From: an uncultured Schlesneria sp.
GTDB lineage: Bacteria; Planctomycetota; Planctomycetia; Planctomycetales; Planctomycetaceae
Direction of reading: 5' to 3'
Assembly (NCBI GenBank): GCA_903899985.1
Contig: CAIULL010000113.1
Span: forward strand, 119,229 to 183,228
Length of the DNA stretch: 64,000 bases
The notes under the pieces are model-generated. The model was not told the origin of the DNA. It saw only the letters and a list, made by a program, of their open reading frames with translations, and made no database searches. Position 1 is the stretch's first letter, and each line of letters begins with the position of its first letter. Both the position numbers and the translations under genes were made by a program. Positions 18,059 to 28,308 of this stretch are shown in pieces.

Positions 18059-18824
18059 CGGGTCCCTCTTGTCTTGATTGGCGAGCGATTAAACTCGCAA
18101 GATACCCGCCTTTGAACCCCGCGTCGATATTCACGACAGCAACATTTGCCGCACAACTGTTTAACATTCCCAAGAGTGGAGCGAACCCACCCAGATTGGC
18201 TCCGTACCCGACACTTGTCGGCACGGCAATGACCGGGACACTGACCCAACCCGCGACAACCGATGGCAATGCTCCCTCCATGCCTGCCACAACGACGATC
18301 GCGTCCCCCTTAGCGAGACGGTCTCGCTGGGCGATCAGCCGATGAGGCCCGGCAACTCCAACATCCAGAACCAGATCGGCCTCACATCCCATCCAGCGGC
18401 TGGTCTCGACTGCTTCTTCAGCGATCGGTCGATCGCTCGTTCCGGCCGAGACGACGATCACTCGACCACGCGGTTTTGGCGGCGAATTGAACTGTGTCAG
18501 CGTCCTGGCGACAGGATTGTATTTGGCCGCCGGAAACTGATCGATGACGAATTGGGCCTGGTCCGGCGTGACGCGAGTTGCCAGCGAGTTCTGTCCTGCC
18601 GCCAGCTGGACACGGAAGACATCGCGAATCGCTTCGGGCGATTTGCCCGGGCCATAGACAACTTCGGGGTATCCACACCGACGCTCACGATCAATGTCGA
18701 TCTGAACTTCAGAAGTGATCGACGTTGTCTCGAACGACTTTCGAAGCACGCTTTCGAGCTGAGCAACGTCCCATTCGCCTGATTGCCAGCGCTGTAGTAA
18801 GACTTCGAGGGAATCTTGAGTCAT
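18051..18824 (-). CDS. larB: Nickel pincer cofactor biosynthesis protein LarB
   Basis: LarB carboxylates the pyridinium ring of nicotinic acid adenine dinucleotide, the first step to the nickel-pincer cofactor of lactate racemase-type enzymes. The sequence (257 aa) has the N-terminal LarB segment (RRCGYPEVVYGPGKSPEAI) and the C-terminal PurE/AIR-carboxylase-like half with VSAGTSDRPIAEEAVET, VVAGMEGALPSVVAGWV and VPTSVGYGANLGGFAPLLGMLNSCA. The start is ATG 18824 in preference to the TTG one codon upstream. larC, larE and larA are not in the window. Confidence 0.92.
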   Translation of the reverse strand: MTQDSLEVLLQRWQSGEWDVAQLESVLRKSFETTSITSEVQIDIDRERRCGYPEVVYGPGKSPEAIRDVFRVQLAAGQNSLATRVTPDQAQFVIDQFPAAKYNPVARTLTQFNSPPKPRGRVIVVSAGTSDRPIAEEAVETSRWMGCEADLVLDVGVAGPHRLIAQRDRLAKGDAIVVVAGMEGALPSVVAGWVSVPVIAVPTSVGYGANLGGFAPLLGMLNSCAANVAVVNIDAGFKGGYLASLIARQSRQEGPDV

Positions 18825-18827
18825 CAA

Positions 18828-19205
18828 TGAGAGCCTGCGGCTGTTTGGGTTGTGTCATTGTTACATGGAAAGCGGGCCAGACCGAGATTCATAGCCGAAT
18901 GAATTAGATCACGAAATGTTGATCGAAAAAACAATCCGAAGAATTTTACCCAGAGCCGCGTGTTCGGCTTTGCGATTTCCCAAACAATGGGTGATGCGAA
19001 GGTTTGTATCAAGGCCGGGAGTAGGACTATGAATTCGAGGACGGAATTTGATTCGCTCGTGCGTCACGAACACAAAAACTGGGATGAATTTACGTGGGTA
19101 AGACGGAGTATTTGCGACTAATATCTTGAATTTGAACTTTAATTTTGAGAGACTTTTTTAGCCCTCAAGAAACACTGATTTGTTATCGAAAGGTTCAATC
19201 TGAAC
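18828..19205. other. Intergenic region between larB and the kinase gene
   Basis: About 380 bases between divergent genes, so promoters for both units must lie here. The stretch just before the kinase is AT-rich. I found no repeat, RNA gene or convincing small ORF. Confidence 0.5.
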
Positions 19206-21893
19206 ATGACAGTTCCGCTCGAACAATTCATCAAACGGCTGGAAGAAAGCGGGATTATCGCAGGCGATACGCTAAAGGACTTTTTGCCCCCCAAAAGCGA
19301 CCCAAAGAATTCAGAGGAACTTGCCGCCGAACTGGTGCGAGTTAAGAAGCTAACGAAGTTCCAGGCTGAAGAAGCGTCGAAGGAATCTGGCATTTCCGTG
19401 GTACTGGGTAACTACGTACTGTTGGAAAAAATTGGGGCCGGAGGGATGGGGCAAGTGTTCAAAGCCAGGCATCGACGAATGGATCGATTGGTTGCGGTGA
19501 AATTGTTGCGAACCTCAACCATGAATGACACAGAATCGATCGCCCGGTTCGAACGAGAAGTCAAAGCGGTCGCAAAGATTAGTCACCCGAATATCGTTGA
19601 CGCGCACGATGCCGACTGTGCTGATGGCGTTCATTTTTTGGTAATGGAATTGGTTGAGGGCAGCGATCTTGCGGTCATTGTCAAACGTCAGGGACCGGTT
19701 CCGATTGATCGAGCAGTAGATTACGTGTTGCAAACGGCCAGGGGATTGGCGGCAGCCCACGCGCAAGGGATCGTCCATCGTGATATCAAGCCAGGAAATT
19801 TACTGCTCGACAAAAATGGAACAGTCAAGATTTTGGATATGGGATTGGCTCGGCTGAATCATGAGGGCGATGGTGCAGTTCCTGCGGAACTGACGGGGAC
19901 CGGGATGATCATGGGGACCGTGGATTTCATGGCACCCGAACAAGCGCTGGATTCTAAAACCGCCGATGCGAGAGCGGACATCTATTCATTGGGTTGTACG
20001 CTTTATTTTCTGCTGACGGGAAAAACTACTTACGAAGGGGACACGATCATGAAAAGGCTGCTGGCGCACCGAGAGCGGCCAATTCCGTCGCTACGGTCGA
20101 TTCGTCCTCAAGTCCCGCAACAACTTGAGGACGTTTTTAAGAAGATGGTTGCCAAGAAAGTTGACGACCGCTATCAGACGATGACCGAAGTGATCGCCGC
20201 GTTGAAAAACTGGGGCGTTGTTCCTGGGGCAAATTCAGACACGCAGCAATTACACGCTGATTTGACGCGAGTGATTGAAACGGATTCAGGCCTGGCGTCG
20301 CTGGCGACAATTCCCGCCGATCAAATTGTCTCAGATCAATACGGCACCTTAGTACAAGCCGCCCTTGAGCGCACGATACTGTCCGAGAACTATGATAACG
20401 CATCCGAATATCGCGGAAATCGAAACGGCCGCGACGAAATCACGTCCATTGACCACGGGAAGCCGCCGGCCAATGGAACGAAGCGAATGATATTAATTGG
20501 AGGAGGACTTGTTGGCCTGTTGATGTTGTTTGCCGGATTGGTTGTGAACTTGAAGACAAAGGACGGGACATTGGCTGTCACTGTGAATGAACCGGACGCA
20601 GAGGTGCAGGTCCTTAACGAATTGGGGAAGGTTGAAATTACCCAAAAGGGCGAAAAGAGCCCAATCTCCATTTCCGTCGATCCCGGCAAACACAGGTTGC
20701 TGGTGCAGAAAGACGGATTCAGTGTCTTCGGTCAGGATTTCGAGATCGTTTCTGGAGGGAAACAGCAAATTACGGCAAAACTGGTCCCTCTCGAAGCGAA
20801 GCCATCGGTCGTCGAAATGAAGCCCGCTTTGCCAGCGGGGACTAAAACGGCATTGGCTTTTGAAACACCAGAGTTTGATCAATGGGTCAAGAATGTTAAA
20901 GCGCTACCGGCTGTGAAGCAGGTTGATTCGGTCGCCAAGAAGTTGATGGAACTGAACCCCGGCTTTGATGGAAAATTACAACCAGCATTCGATGGCGACG
21001 CGGTGACGACCTTAACTTTTTTAACAGACAATGTGGTGGAACTATCGCCCGTGCGAGCGTTGGACAAGCTGAAGATTCTTAACTGTCAAGGTAGCGAAAA
21101 GGGGCAGGGGCGATTATCCGACCTCACTCCACTTCAAGGAATGTCTCTGGAATTTCTTTATTGCAACATGAATGACGTACGGGATCTTTCACCGCTTAAG
21201 GGAATGCCATTAGAGGTGTTGTCAGTCGCTCACACGAACGTATCAGACCTTTCGCCCCTGAGAGAAATGCCTCTGAGAGAACTTTATATCTCAGACACGC
21301 CAGTGCCTGATCTTTCGGCAATTAAGGGTATCCCGTTAACAAAATTGCAATGTAATTTAATGCCCCAGATCACGGATCTTTCTCCGTTGACCGGAATGCC
21401 TCTGACGATTCTTGAATGCTTTGTAAATCAGATTTCGGACCTCTCTCCACTGAAGGGAATGCAACTGACCGAGCTTTATTGCTCGAACAATAGCGTTTCG
21501 GATCTATCGCCGTTAAATGGGATGCCTCTCAAGAAGTTAGGCGTTCTAGCGACAAACGTCTCTGACTTGTCACCGCTCAAAGGAGCGCCTCTTACGGAGA
21601 TAAATTGCAGCTACACGTCAGTCATCGATATTTCTCCGTTGAAAGGGATGAAACTGAATGCGCTCATCTTTGTATCAACCGCGATTTCCGATCTTTCACC
21701 GTTAGAGGGAATGGAATTAACCCGCGTGGGCTTATCCCCGAATAAAATCACAAAAGGTCTTGATGTCATCCGGCAAATGAAGTCGATAAAGCACTTTGCA
21801 ACCGAAAAAAACTTCAAATGGGAAGAACACTTGCCGCCGGACGAATTCTGGAAGAGATACGACGCCGGTGAATTCAACAATCCGGCTCAATAG
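19206..21893 (+). CDS. Hanks-type Ser/Thr protein kinase with PEGA-like and leucine-rich repeat domains
   Basis: 895-aa receptor-like kinase. Order: N-terminal planctomycete extension (1-65), kinase domain about 68-330 with [13 protein letters not shown] (Lys99), HRDIKPGN (Asp193), DMGLA (Asp211) and APEQ, one transmembrane helix at about 427-449 ([20 protein letters not shown]), a PEGA-like domain (about 452-530), then ten LRR units of 21 residues (about 639-849). The kinase should face the cytoplasm and the LRRs the periplasm or exterior. All catalytic residues are present, so activity is expected. Its signal and targets are unknown. Confidence 0.93.
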   Translation: MTVPLEQFIKRLEESGIIAGDTLKDFLPPKSDPKNSEELAAELVRVKKLTKFQAEEASKESGISVVLGNYVLLEKIGAGGMGQVFKARHRRMDRLVAVKLLRTSTMNDTESIARFEREVKAVAKISHPNIVDAHDADCADGVHFLVMELVEGSDLAVIVKRQGPVPIDRAVDYVLQTARGLAAAHAQGIVHRDIKPGNLLLDKNGTVKILDMGLARLNHEGDGAVPAELTGTGMIMGTVDFMAPEQALDSKTADARADIYSLGCTLYFLLTGKTTYEGDTIMKRLLAHRERPIPSLRSIRPQVPQQLEDVFKKMVAKKVDDRYQTMTEVIAALKNWGVVPGANSDTQQLHADLTRVIETDSGLASLATIPADQIVSDQYGTLVQAALERTILSENYDNASEYRGNRNGRDEITSIDHGKPPANGTKRMILIGGGLVGLLMLFAGLVVNLKTKDGTLAVTVNEPDAEVQVLNELGKVEITQKGEKSPISISVDPGKHRLLVQKDGFSVFGQDFEIVSGGKQQITAKLVPLEAKPSVVEMKPALPAGTKTALAFETPEFDQWVKNVKALPAVKQVDSVAKKLMELNPGFDGKLQPAFDGDAVTTLTFLTDNVVELSPVRALDKLKILNCQGSEKGQGRLSDLTPLQGMSLEFLYCNMNDVRDLSPLKGMPLEVLSVAHTNVSDLSPLREMPLRELYISDTPVPDLSAIKGIPLTKLQCNLMPQITDLSPLTGMPLTILECFVNQISDLSPLKGMQLTELYCSNNSVSDLSPLNGMPLKKLGVLATNVSDLSPLKGAPLTEINCSYTSVIDISPLKGMKLNALIFVSTAISDLSPLEGMELTRVGLSPNKITKGLDVIRQMKSIKHFATEKNFKWEEHLPPDEFWKRYDAGEFNNPAQ
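21120..21752 (+). repeat. Ten in-frame 63-bp leucine-rich repeat units
   Basis: Units follow the consensus [21 protein letters not shown], 21 residues (63 nt) each, with one 22-residue unit. DLSPL and GMPL are nearly invariant while the surface positions vary, a pattern fitting a ligand-recognition solenoid that grew by unit duplication. Confidence 0.9.
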
Positions 21894-22108
21894 TGTGGTG
21901 GTCGTTCGTCGATGGGTTCGCGTTGTTCGTCAATTTCGGTCGCAAGGACCAGTCGCCGCTCGAGCTTTGACATCTGATCGCGTGTGGTCTTCAGTTCGGC
22001 TTGAACCGCAAGCAGTACGGAATGCATCTGTTCCAATTCGTGTTCCAGATGGGCCACTGTCATTTCGAGCCGGATGATACGGTCTGACGGATCAGGTACG
22101 GACATCAT
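21887..22108 (-). CDS. slyX: SlyX-family protein
   Basis: 73-aa coiled-coil protein matching the SlyX family: [44 protein letters not shown], ending with the family's typical PHY (ERPPHY). Function in bacteria is unresolved. The gene overlaps the kinase gene tail to tail by 7 nt and starts 9 nt after the P450 stop, so it is co-transcribed with the P450. Confidence 0.88.
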   Translation of the reverse strand: MMSVPDPSDRIIRLEMTVAHLEHELEQMHSVLLAVQAELKTTRDQMSKLERRLVLATEIDEQREPIDERPPHY

Positions 22109-22117
22109 TAACGTGTC

Positions 22118-23464
22118 TCAGTCTTTCGTTCGAATTTTCAGTGTCGAGGGAATACCAAACTTTGGAACCAGCGTGATCTGTGGATTCAACTCAATCCGTG
22201 CATCGTTTTCGGTGGTGAAAAAGTACTTCTGACCGACCGCGGGGAGGATGATCGCAGCTTCCATTAAAGCGAAAGTATTGCCGATGCAGGCTCGCGCGCC
22301 ACCACCGAATGGATAGTAGGCATACTTGGGGATACGCTTGGCGAGTCCATCTTCCCATCGTTCAGGAAGAAACTGTTCGGGGTTAGGGAAGTAGCGCGTA
22401 TCGCGGTGATTAACCCATTGGCTCATGAAGATCGTGCAGCCCTTTTTGACACGATAACCACCCAGTTCAAGATCTTGCGTTGCTTCGCGGCCGAGAAGAT
22501 AGACTGGGGGATAGATTCGCATGGCTTCGGTAATGACGGCGTCGGTATACGGCAGGTTGGGAAGATCGTCAGCAGTTGGAGTACGACCTGTCAAAACCCG
22601 ATTCCATTCGGCCACCAACTTTGCTTCAACCTGAGGATGTTTTGAAATCAGGTACCAACTCCACGAGAGCGTCAGCGCTGTCGTTTCGTGGCCTGCGAGA
22701 TAAAGAGTCATCATTTCATCACGCAATTGCCGGTCTGACATTCGCGTTCCATCCTCGTCTTGAGCGGCGATGAGGCGGGACAGCAGGTCGTTGCCCGGCT
22801 GGGTTCTGGCTCGACCTGCCGCGATGAATCCATCGACGACGTCATAAAGTTCCTTGACCGACCGATTCAGCGTTCGATTGGAACCTATAGAAATCCACAA
22901 TGGCAACTTGACTACGTGACGGAACCGGAGGCTCATCAGATCGAACGCCAGTCGTAAGGTTTCCGTGAACCGGGTGCGATCACCGACATCATCAAGATCG
23001 AACAAAGTTTTGAGCGCGATTGCGCTGGTCAGCCCGCTGAATTCGTCGTGAATATCGACTAGCGATCCTGATTTCCATTTTTCGAGCATGTGATCCGTTA
23101 AATCGGCCATGACCGGGGCATATGATTGAACCCGTTGTTTGAGAAACGCCGGTTGGCTGAGTCGTCTTTGTCGCAGCCAGAAATCTCCCTCGCTCGTGAC
23201 CAGGCCATTTCCCAGAACCGGCTTGTAAGCCCGGGCCCCGAAGTGCTTGATATAGTATTTGGCATCCGTTACCAGCACTTGTTCGATCAGATCGGGGTTG
23301 GTAATCAGGAAGATTCGTCGGGGCCCCAGCCGGAAACTGGAAATGTCACCATATTCCTTTGCCACTTTCAGGAAGAAGTCGAGTCGACCTGCGCCGAATT
23401 GACTGAGACTTCCTCCAATCAACGAGCCTTTCGGGCCGGGTGGTAACCCTGTTGACCGCAGCAT
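22118..23464 (-). CDS. Cytochrome P450
   Basis: 448-aa heme monooxygenase. The opening LPPGPKG, the I-helix AGHETTALTLSW, the K-helix ExxR (EAMRIYPP), the PERW meander and the heme loop FGGGARACIG with the thiolate Cys at about residue 393 are all intact. It resembles fatty-acid-hydroxylase-like CYP102/CYP4-type bacterial P450s more than the shorter CYP101 type. It has no N-terminal anchor, so it is soluble and needs an external redox partner; no ferredoxin or reductase gene is nearby. The substrate is unknown. Confidence 0.93.
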   Translation of the reverse strand: MLRSTGLPPGPKGSLIGGSLSQFGAGRLDFFLKVAKEYGDISSFRLGPRRIFLITNPDLIEQVLVTDAKYYIKHFGARAYKPVLGNGLVTSEGDFWLRQRRLSQPAFLKQRVQSYAPVMADLTDHMLEKWKSGSLVDIHDEFSGLTSAIALKTLFDLDDVGDRTRFTETLRLAFDLMSLRFRHVVKLPLWISIGSNRTLNRSVKELYDVVDGFIAAGRARTQPGNDLLSRLIAAQDEDGTRMSDRQLRDEMMTLYLAGHETTALTLSWSWYLISKHPQVEAKLVAEWNRVLTGRTPTADDLPNLPYTDAVITEAMRIYPPVYLLGREATQDLELGGYRVKKGCTIFMSQWVNHRDTRYFPNPEQFLPERWEDGLAKRIPKYAYYPFGGGARACIGNTFALMEAAIILPAVGQKYFFTTENDARIELNPQITLVPKFGIPSTLKIRTKD

Positions 23465-23681
23465 GATTTCGCCCCCACGTCTAAGATCTGATGTGACCGA
23501 AATGCCGGTACAAACCCTACCAGCATTACAACTTGATCCAGAAAAGCGAAGAGTTTTGTGAATGATTGCGGCTTTGTAAACCTAGCGGGTATCATTAATC
23601 GGCGCTGGAGTTTTCCAGTGCAGGTTGAGCGGCAGGTGCCTCTCATGAAAAAGTAGACAGCGAGTACGAGGAAAAATCACT

Positions 23682-24689
23682 GTGTTTGGAACGATGGCGA
23701 TGGTAGGTGCGACCGGAGCGGTTGGTCGTATCATGTTGCAGCTTCTTGAAGAGCGACCGATGCTCGCAAAGACGTATCGGTTTCTCGCGTCGTCTCGAAG
23801 TGCCGGTTCCAAGCTAAAATTCAAAGGACAGGAATACACGGTCGAGTTACTGGAACCCGCAGCCTTCAAGGGGGTCGACGTCGTCATTGCCAGTACTCCT
23901 GACGAAGTCGCGGCCGAATTTCTGCCATACGCCGTACAAGCGGGTTGCAAGGTCATCGACGAATCCGGGTACTTTCGGATGGATCCCAACGTCGCGTTGG
24001 TCATTCCGGAAATTAATCCACAGGATGCGCTAAATGCGACGGGGATTATTTCCAGCCCGAATTGCTCGACCACTCAGATGGTGATGGCGCTCAAGCCACT
24101 GCACGATGCTGGAAGGGTGAAACGAGTCATCGTCAGCACGTATCAGGCTGTCAGCGGAGCCGGTCTGCAAGGGACAGAAGACCTGATTGAGGGGACCCGC
24201 GCGAACCTTGCGGGGACAAAGTATGAGCAGAAGGCGTTCAAGTCGCCGATCGCCTTTAACGCCATTCCGCAGATTGGTGGTTTCAAAGAACAGGGATATA
24301 CGAGCGAAGAAATGAAAATGGTCTACGAGACTCGAAAGATTCTCGGCGACGAATCAATTCAGGTCTCGGCAACGTGTGTTCGAATTCCCGTTGCCAATTG
24401 CCATAGCGAAACTGTTCTCGTTGAAACCGAGCGACCGATACCGGTCGAAGAAGCCAAGCGATTGTTCCGAGCATTCCCAGGTCTTCGCGTGGTTGATGAG
24501 GAGACGCATGGTGGCTATCCGATGCCCCACACCTCAACCGGCAGCGATCTGGTTTTCATCGGCAGAATTCGCAAAGACCTGACCAATCCCAATGGCTTAA
24601 TGTTCTGGTGTGTCAGTGACAACCTGCGAAAAGGGGCTGCGACAAATGCCGTCCAAATTGCAGAACTGTTAGCAATGCACCACAACTGA
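23682..24689 (+). CDS. asd: Aspartate-semialdehyde dehydrogenase
   Basis: Converts aspartyl phosphate to aspartate semialdehyde with NADPH, the branch step to lysine/diaminopimelate, threonine and methionine. 335 aa. Motifs: MVGATGAVGR (nucleotide binding), SSPNCSTTQM with catalytic Cys128, and the C-terminal GGYPMPHTSTGSD. I use GTG 23682 because GAGGA lies about 9 nt upstream; ATG 23694 is possible and would remove only 4 residues. lysA follows 135 nt later beyond a pair of hairpins, so the two may share regulation. Confidence 0.94.
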   Translation: MFGTMAMVGATGAVGRIMLQLLEERPMLAKTYRFLASSRSAGSKLKFKGQEYTVELLEPAAFKGVDVVIASTPDEVAAEFLPYAVQAGCKVIDESGYFRMDPNVALVIPEINPQDALNATGIISSPNCSTTQMVMALKPLHDAGRVKRVIVSTYQAVSGAGLQGTEDLIEGTRANLAGTKYEQKAFKSPIAFNAIPQIGGFKEQGYTSEEMKMVYETRKILGDESIQVSATCVRIPVANCHSETVLVETERPIPVEEAKRLFRAFPGLRVVDEETHGGYPMPHTSTGSDLVFIGRIRKDLTNPNGLMFWCVSDNLRKGAATNAVQIAELLAMHHN

Positions 24690-24709
24690 ATTTCGACGAT
24701 TTGATGACT

Positions 24710-24758
24710 CCGGGTTGTATTGCAACCCGGAAAAAATCCGGGGGCTAACGCCGCCCGG
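24710..24758. repeat. Two adjacent GC-rich hairpins between asd and lysA
   Basis: CCGGGTTG-TATTG-CAACCCGG is a perfect 8-bp stem. After six A comes CCGGGGGC-TAAC-GCCGCCCGG, a second stem with one bulged G. There is no T-run on the plus strand. The sequence has the look of dispersed intergenic palindromes common in planctomycetes. Confidence 0.6.
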
Positions 24759-24824
24759 CTCGCCTTGATCGAAACTTAGATCGCTGCGCCATGCGATGCA
24801 GCTTGATTTCCAGAGCACCAAACT

Positions 24825-26099
24825 ATGCAGTCATTTCCGTATCGCGATGGCGAACTTTATTGTGAAGATGTCCCTGTGGCAAAGTTGGCCGAACAGTACG
24901 GCACACCGCTGTGGGTCTATTCAAAATCGTTTATCCTCGGTCAGTTGAAGCAGATTCAGAGTGCATTTGCCGAAGTCGATCCCGTCATTTGCTATTCGGT
25001 CAAAGCAAATTCGACCTTGGGAATTTTGAAGGTTGTTCGTGACGCCGGATGTAGCTTCGACGTCGTTTCGGGCGGCGAACTTTATCGCGTTAAAGCAGCC
25101 GGCGGCGACACGACGAAAGTCGTCTTTGCTGGGGTTGGCAAGACTGACGACGAAATTCGGTTTGCGCTGGAAAACGACATCCTGATGTTCGATGTCGAGA
25201 GCGAACAGGAACTCGACGCGATCGCAGACGTTGCCGGTTCGATGGGCAAAATCGGGCGCGTTGCCTTACGGCTTAACCCCGATATCGACGCCAAAACACA
25301 CGCCAAGACGACGACGGGCAAGAAGGGGAACAAGTTCGGAATGGACATCGAACGGTTCCGCGAACTGGCTGCCAAAGTCCTGAAGGACAAGCGATTGGCC
25401 TTGAAAGGGATTCACATGCACCTCGGTTCGCCAATTCTGACGACCGATCCTTACGCCGCAGCAGGCCAGAAGGCAATCGAAGTTGTCGAAGGTTTGCGAC
25501 GCGATGGCCACGATATCAACTGGATCAATCTGGGGGGAGGATTCGGGATCAGTTACCGCGGCAACGAAGGGTTGCCCGCATCTGCGTACGCAGAAGTGAT
25601 TGTTCCGGCTGTCCGCCAGGCGAAATGTCGACTGGCACTGGAGCCAGGCCGTTTTGTTGTCGGCAATTCGTGCGTACTGATCAGTCGAGTCGTCTTTTCC
25701 AAGCGAGAAGGTGGAAAGCTTTTCGTGATTCAGGACGGTGGGATGAACGATCTGATCCGTCCGGCGATGTACGATTCGTTCCATCGGGTTTGGCCGGTTA
25801 AGCCCGCCGTCGCGATGCCAGACAATGTTGAAGAAGAGATCGCTGGTTGCGAAAAAACAGACGTCGTCGGTCCGGTATGCGAGTCGAGCGATTATTTTGC
25901 AAAGGATCGATATCTGCCACCGATGAAACGTGGTGATCTGTTCGCAACATTCAGTGCGGGAGCCTACGGCACGGCCATGAGCAGCAATTACAACACGCGG
26001 CCGCGCGGAACAGAATTGCTGGTTGATGGAACGAACGTGACAGTGATTCGGCGCCGGGAGACGTATGCGGATCTGATCGCCCACGAAATCACCGATTGA
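24825..26099 (+). CDS. lysA: Diaminopimelate decarboxylase
   Basis: PLP-dependent alanine-racemase-fold decarboxylase (424 aa) that makes lysine from meso-diaminopimelate, the last step of the pathway. Seen: the PLP lysine in CYSVKANS (Lys60), [32 protein letters not shown] and the active-site Cys region [14 protein letters not shown], followed by [12 protein letters not shown]. All catalytic elements are intact. It is followed 25 nt later by a sarcosine-oxidase-like gene, so the two are probably one transcript although their chemistry is unrelated. Confidence 0.95.
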   Translation: MQSFPYRDGELYCEDVPVAKLAEQYGTPLWVYSKSFILGQLKQIQSAFAEVDPVICYSVKANSTLGILKVVRDAGCSFDVVSGGELYRVKAAGGDTTKVVFAGVGKTDDEIRFALENDILMFDVESEQELDAIADVAGSMGKIGRVALRLNPDIDAKTHAKTTTGKKGNKFGMDIERFRELAAKVLKDKRLALKGIHMHLGSPILTTDPYAAAGQKAIEVVEGLRRDGHDINWINLGGGFGISYRGNEGLPASAYAEVIVPAVRQAKCRLALEPGRFVVGNSCVLISRVVFSKREGGKLFVIQDGGMNDLIRPAMYDSFHRVWPVKPAVAMPDNVEEEIAGCEKTDVVGPVCESSDYFAKDRYLPPMKRGDLFATFSAGAYGTAMSSNYNTRPRGTELLVDGTNVTVIRRRETYADLIAHEITD

Positions 26100-26124
26100 A
26101 AGCCCTTTCACAGACAACGAACCA

Positions 26125-27312
26125 ATGACTTCAATCTCACAACGCGAAAGCGATGACCCGACTCATCACCCATCATCCGACGCGCGTGAAACAATTGTGA
26201 TTGGGATTGGAGGGATGGGTTCGGCGGCTTGTGTTGAGTTGGCTCGTCGTGGTGTGAATGTGCTTGGCATCGAGCAATTTCGATTGGGACACGATCGAGG
26301 AAGTTCGCACGGCGAATCGAGAATCATTCGCAAGGCCTACTTTGAACATCCTGATTATGTCCCGCTTTTGCATCGGGCTTATGAGTTATGGAATAAGCTG
26401 GAAAAAGATACGGGACGAAATCTGTTCCGCCCGACGGGACTTGTTCTTTCCGGACCTGCCGACGGTGAAACGATTCAAGGAGCAAGGCTTTCGGCAAAGC
26501 AACATGGTCTGGAACTGCAAAACTTTACCGCAGTCGAGGCGTCAAAACGCTTTCCTGGATTTGTGTTTCCCGCAGATCACGATGTCGCTTTCGAACCAGG
26601 TGCCGGAACGCTGCTTGTCGACGATTGCGTTCGGGCTCAGATTGACGAAGCCATTCGGATGGGTGCAACAATCGTCGATAACGAGAAGGTCGTCGACTGG
26701 TCATCGGACGGTCAATCGGTCAGCGTAAAAACCGATCGCAATGAGTACCACGCGAAATCATTGATTGTGACCGGTGGTGCCTGGGCCAGCGAATGTTTAC
26801 GCAGCCTTGGTCTGCCCCTGAACGTCGTACGCAAGTTTGTCGGCTGGTTTCCATGTGATTCCGCAAACTTCTTGGAAAATCGTGGATGTCCGACGTTTTA
26901 TTTCGAGATGCCACACGGGACGTTCTACGGGTTCCCGAGTTTCGACGGAACAATGGTCAAGGTCGCTGAACATTCGGGCGGGGAGCCGGTTGATGACCCG
27001 TTGACCGTCGATCGGGAATGTCATCCGAGTGACTTTATTCGGTTAAATTCGTTTTTGACCCAGTGTCTTCCCGAGGTCAATCCCGGTCCCGTACGTCATT
27101 CCATTTGTCTTTATACTCGGACGCCAGACCAGCATTTTGTGATAGACCTTCATCCTGAATGGAAAAACGTCGCGTTCGCGGCTGGTTTTTCAGGTCATGG
27201 TTTTAAGTTCTGTCCGGTTGTGGGTGAGGTCCTGGCTGACTTGATCCAGCAAGGAGAGACCTCATTGCCGATCGAATTTCTTTCACGTAAACGTCCGTCA
27301 CTGCTCGTCTGA
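26125..27312 (+). CDS. FAD-dependent monomeric sarcosine / N-methyl amino acid oxidase-like protein
   Basis: 395-aa DAO-superfamily flavoenzyme of the monomeric sarcosine oxidase/N-methyltryptophan oxidase group, which demethylates N-methyl amino acids to give formaldehyde and hydrogen peroxide. Seen: dinucleotide motif IGIGGMGSAACVELARRG, the GSSHGESRIIRKAYFEHPDYVPL block, and ICLYTRTPDQHFVID, whose Cys (about 328) matches the residue that binds FAD covalently. The C-terminal FSGHGFKFCPVVGEVLADL is also typical. The substrate could be sarcosine or another N-methyl compound. The formaldehyde product would fit an H4MPT-using host, as inference. Confidence 0.88.
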   Translation: MTSISQRESDDPTHHPSSDARETIVIGIGGMGSAACVELARRGVNVLGIEQFRLGHDRGSSHGESRIIRKAYFEHPDYVPLLHRAYELWNKLEKDTGRNLFRPTGLVLSGPADGETIQGARLSAKQHGLELQNFTAVEASKRFPGFVFPADHDVAFEPGAGTLLVDDCVRAQIDEAIRMGATIVDNEKVVDWSSDGQSVSVKTDRNEYHAKSLIVTGGAWASECLRSLGLPLNVVRKFVGWFPCDSANFLENRGCPTFYFEMPHGTFYGFPSFDGTMVKVAEHSGGEPVDDPLTVDRECHPSDFIRLNSFLTQCLPEVNPGPVRHSICLYTRTPDQHFVIDLHPEWKNVAFAAGFSGHGFKFCPVVGEVLADLIQQGETSLPIEFLSRKRPSLLV

Positions 27313-27347
27313 TGGTGAACCGTCGGAAGCAACAGGTTGTCTCAGGG

Positions 27348-27380
27348 TTCGAGTCGTGCGACTCGGGTTCCTTTTATTTC
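27348..27380 (+). terminator. Hairpin after the sarcosine-oxidase-like gene
   Basis: CGAGTC-GTGC-GACTCG followed by a T-rich stretch (TTCCTTTTATTTC). It lies between the oxidase stop and the downstream methyltransferase start and supports the later start chosen for that gene. Confidence 0.5.
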
Positions 27381-27428
27381 CCGGTGAAACCTCTTCATCT
27401 CAACCATGATACTTTTTGGTTTGAATCA

Positions 27429-28211
27429 ATGAACTCATCGTCGCCCCAGCGGTTTGATGCGATCGCATCGAACTATGCCACCAGCGAGGTCCACAGGAGC
27501 AGCCCCACACTTGCCCGCTTGCATGAACTGGTGCCTCACGTCCAGTCTGTTTGCGACATCGCCAGCGGCGCAGGGCATACGGGGTTGAGTTTTGCCGGGA
27601 TTGCATCACGAATTGTCGCTGTTGATCCCGCACCCAATATGCTCGCGCAAGTTCGGGATTTGGCGTCGAAACGGTGCGTTACGGTCGAAACGGTTGAAGC
27701 CTATGCCGAATCAATTCCGTTGCCGTCATCTTCCTTTGATCTGGTCGTTTGTCGATTGGCGGCTCACCATTTTTCGGACCTGCCGAAAGCGATGTCGGAA
27801 ATGACCAGGCTGGCCAAGCCGGGTGGATTTGTGGCGGTCATCGATATGGAAGGGGACGAAGACGCCGATTTGGACGCACTCAATCATGAGATCGAAGTCC
27901 TGCATGATCCAACGCATGTCCGCTCCTGCACCGCAAAGCATTGGCAGGAACTCTTTGCAGCGAACGGCCTGCATGTGGAAGCTTGCGAAAATCGCTGCCG
28001 CGAGATTCCCGGCGGTTTGACGATCAAACGATGGTGCGAACTGGGTGACAGCGGTGGGGAGGCATTGCAATCAATTCAAGATCGATTGGCGTGCGTCCCG
28101 CCGGAATGGCTCTCGCAACTTGAGATCACAATCGACGCTGACGGAGGATTTCGCATTCCGGTGCGGACGCTGCTCATCTTTGGGCGGAAGCCTGTCGAAA
28201 CCGGTCAGTGA
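27429..28211 (+). CDS. Class I SAM-dependent methyltransferase
   Basis: Methyltransferase11-type protein, 260 aa from ATG 27429. It has the SAM-binding motif I (VCDIASGAGHTGLSFA), motif II Asp (IVAVDPAPNML), FDLVVCRLAAHHFSD and the late LAKPGGFVAVIDM. This resembles UbiE/YcgJ-like small-molecule methyltransferases. The track starts at 27312, but its first 39 residues span a terminator-like hairpin and have no family character. The substrate is unknown. Confidence 0.88.
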   Translation: MNSSSPQRFDAIASNYATSEVHRSSPTLARLHELVPHVQSVCDIASGAGHTGLSFAGIASRIVAVDPAPNMLAQVRDLASKRCVTVETVEAYAESIPLPSSSFDLVVCRLAAHHFSDLPKAMSEMTRLAKPGGFVAVIDMEGDEDADLDALNHEIEVLHDPTHVRSCTAKHWQELFAANGLHVEACENRCREIPGGLTIKRWCELGDSGGEALQSIQDRLACVPPEWLSQLEITIDADGGFRIPVRTLLIFGRKPVETGQ

Positions 28212-28308
28212 TTAAGTTCAACGATTACTCGCACGCGAACGAGGACGCTGTTAATGTGATTGCGACGATTACCACGATGTTCCAATTCTTTTCTTCCTAG
28301 AAACACTT

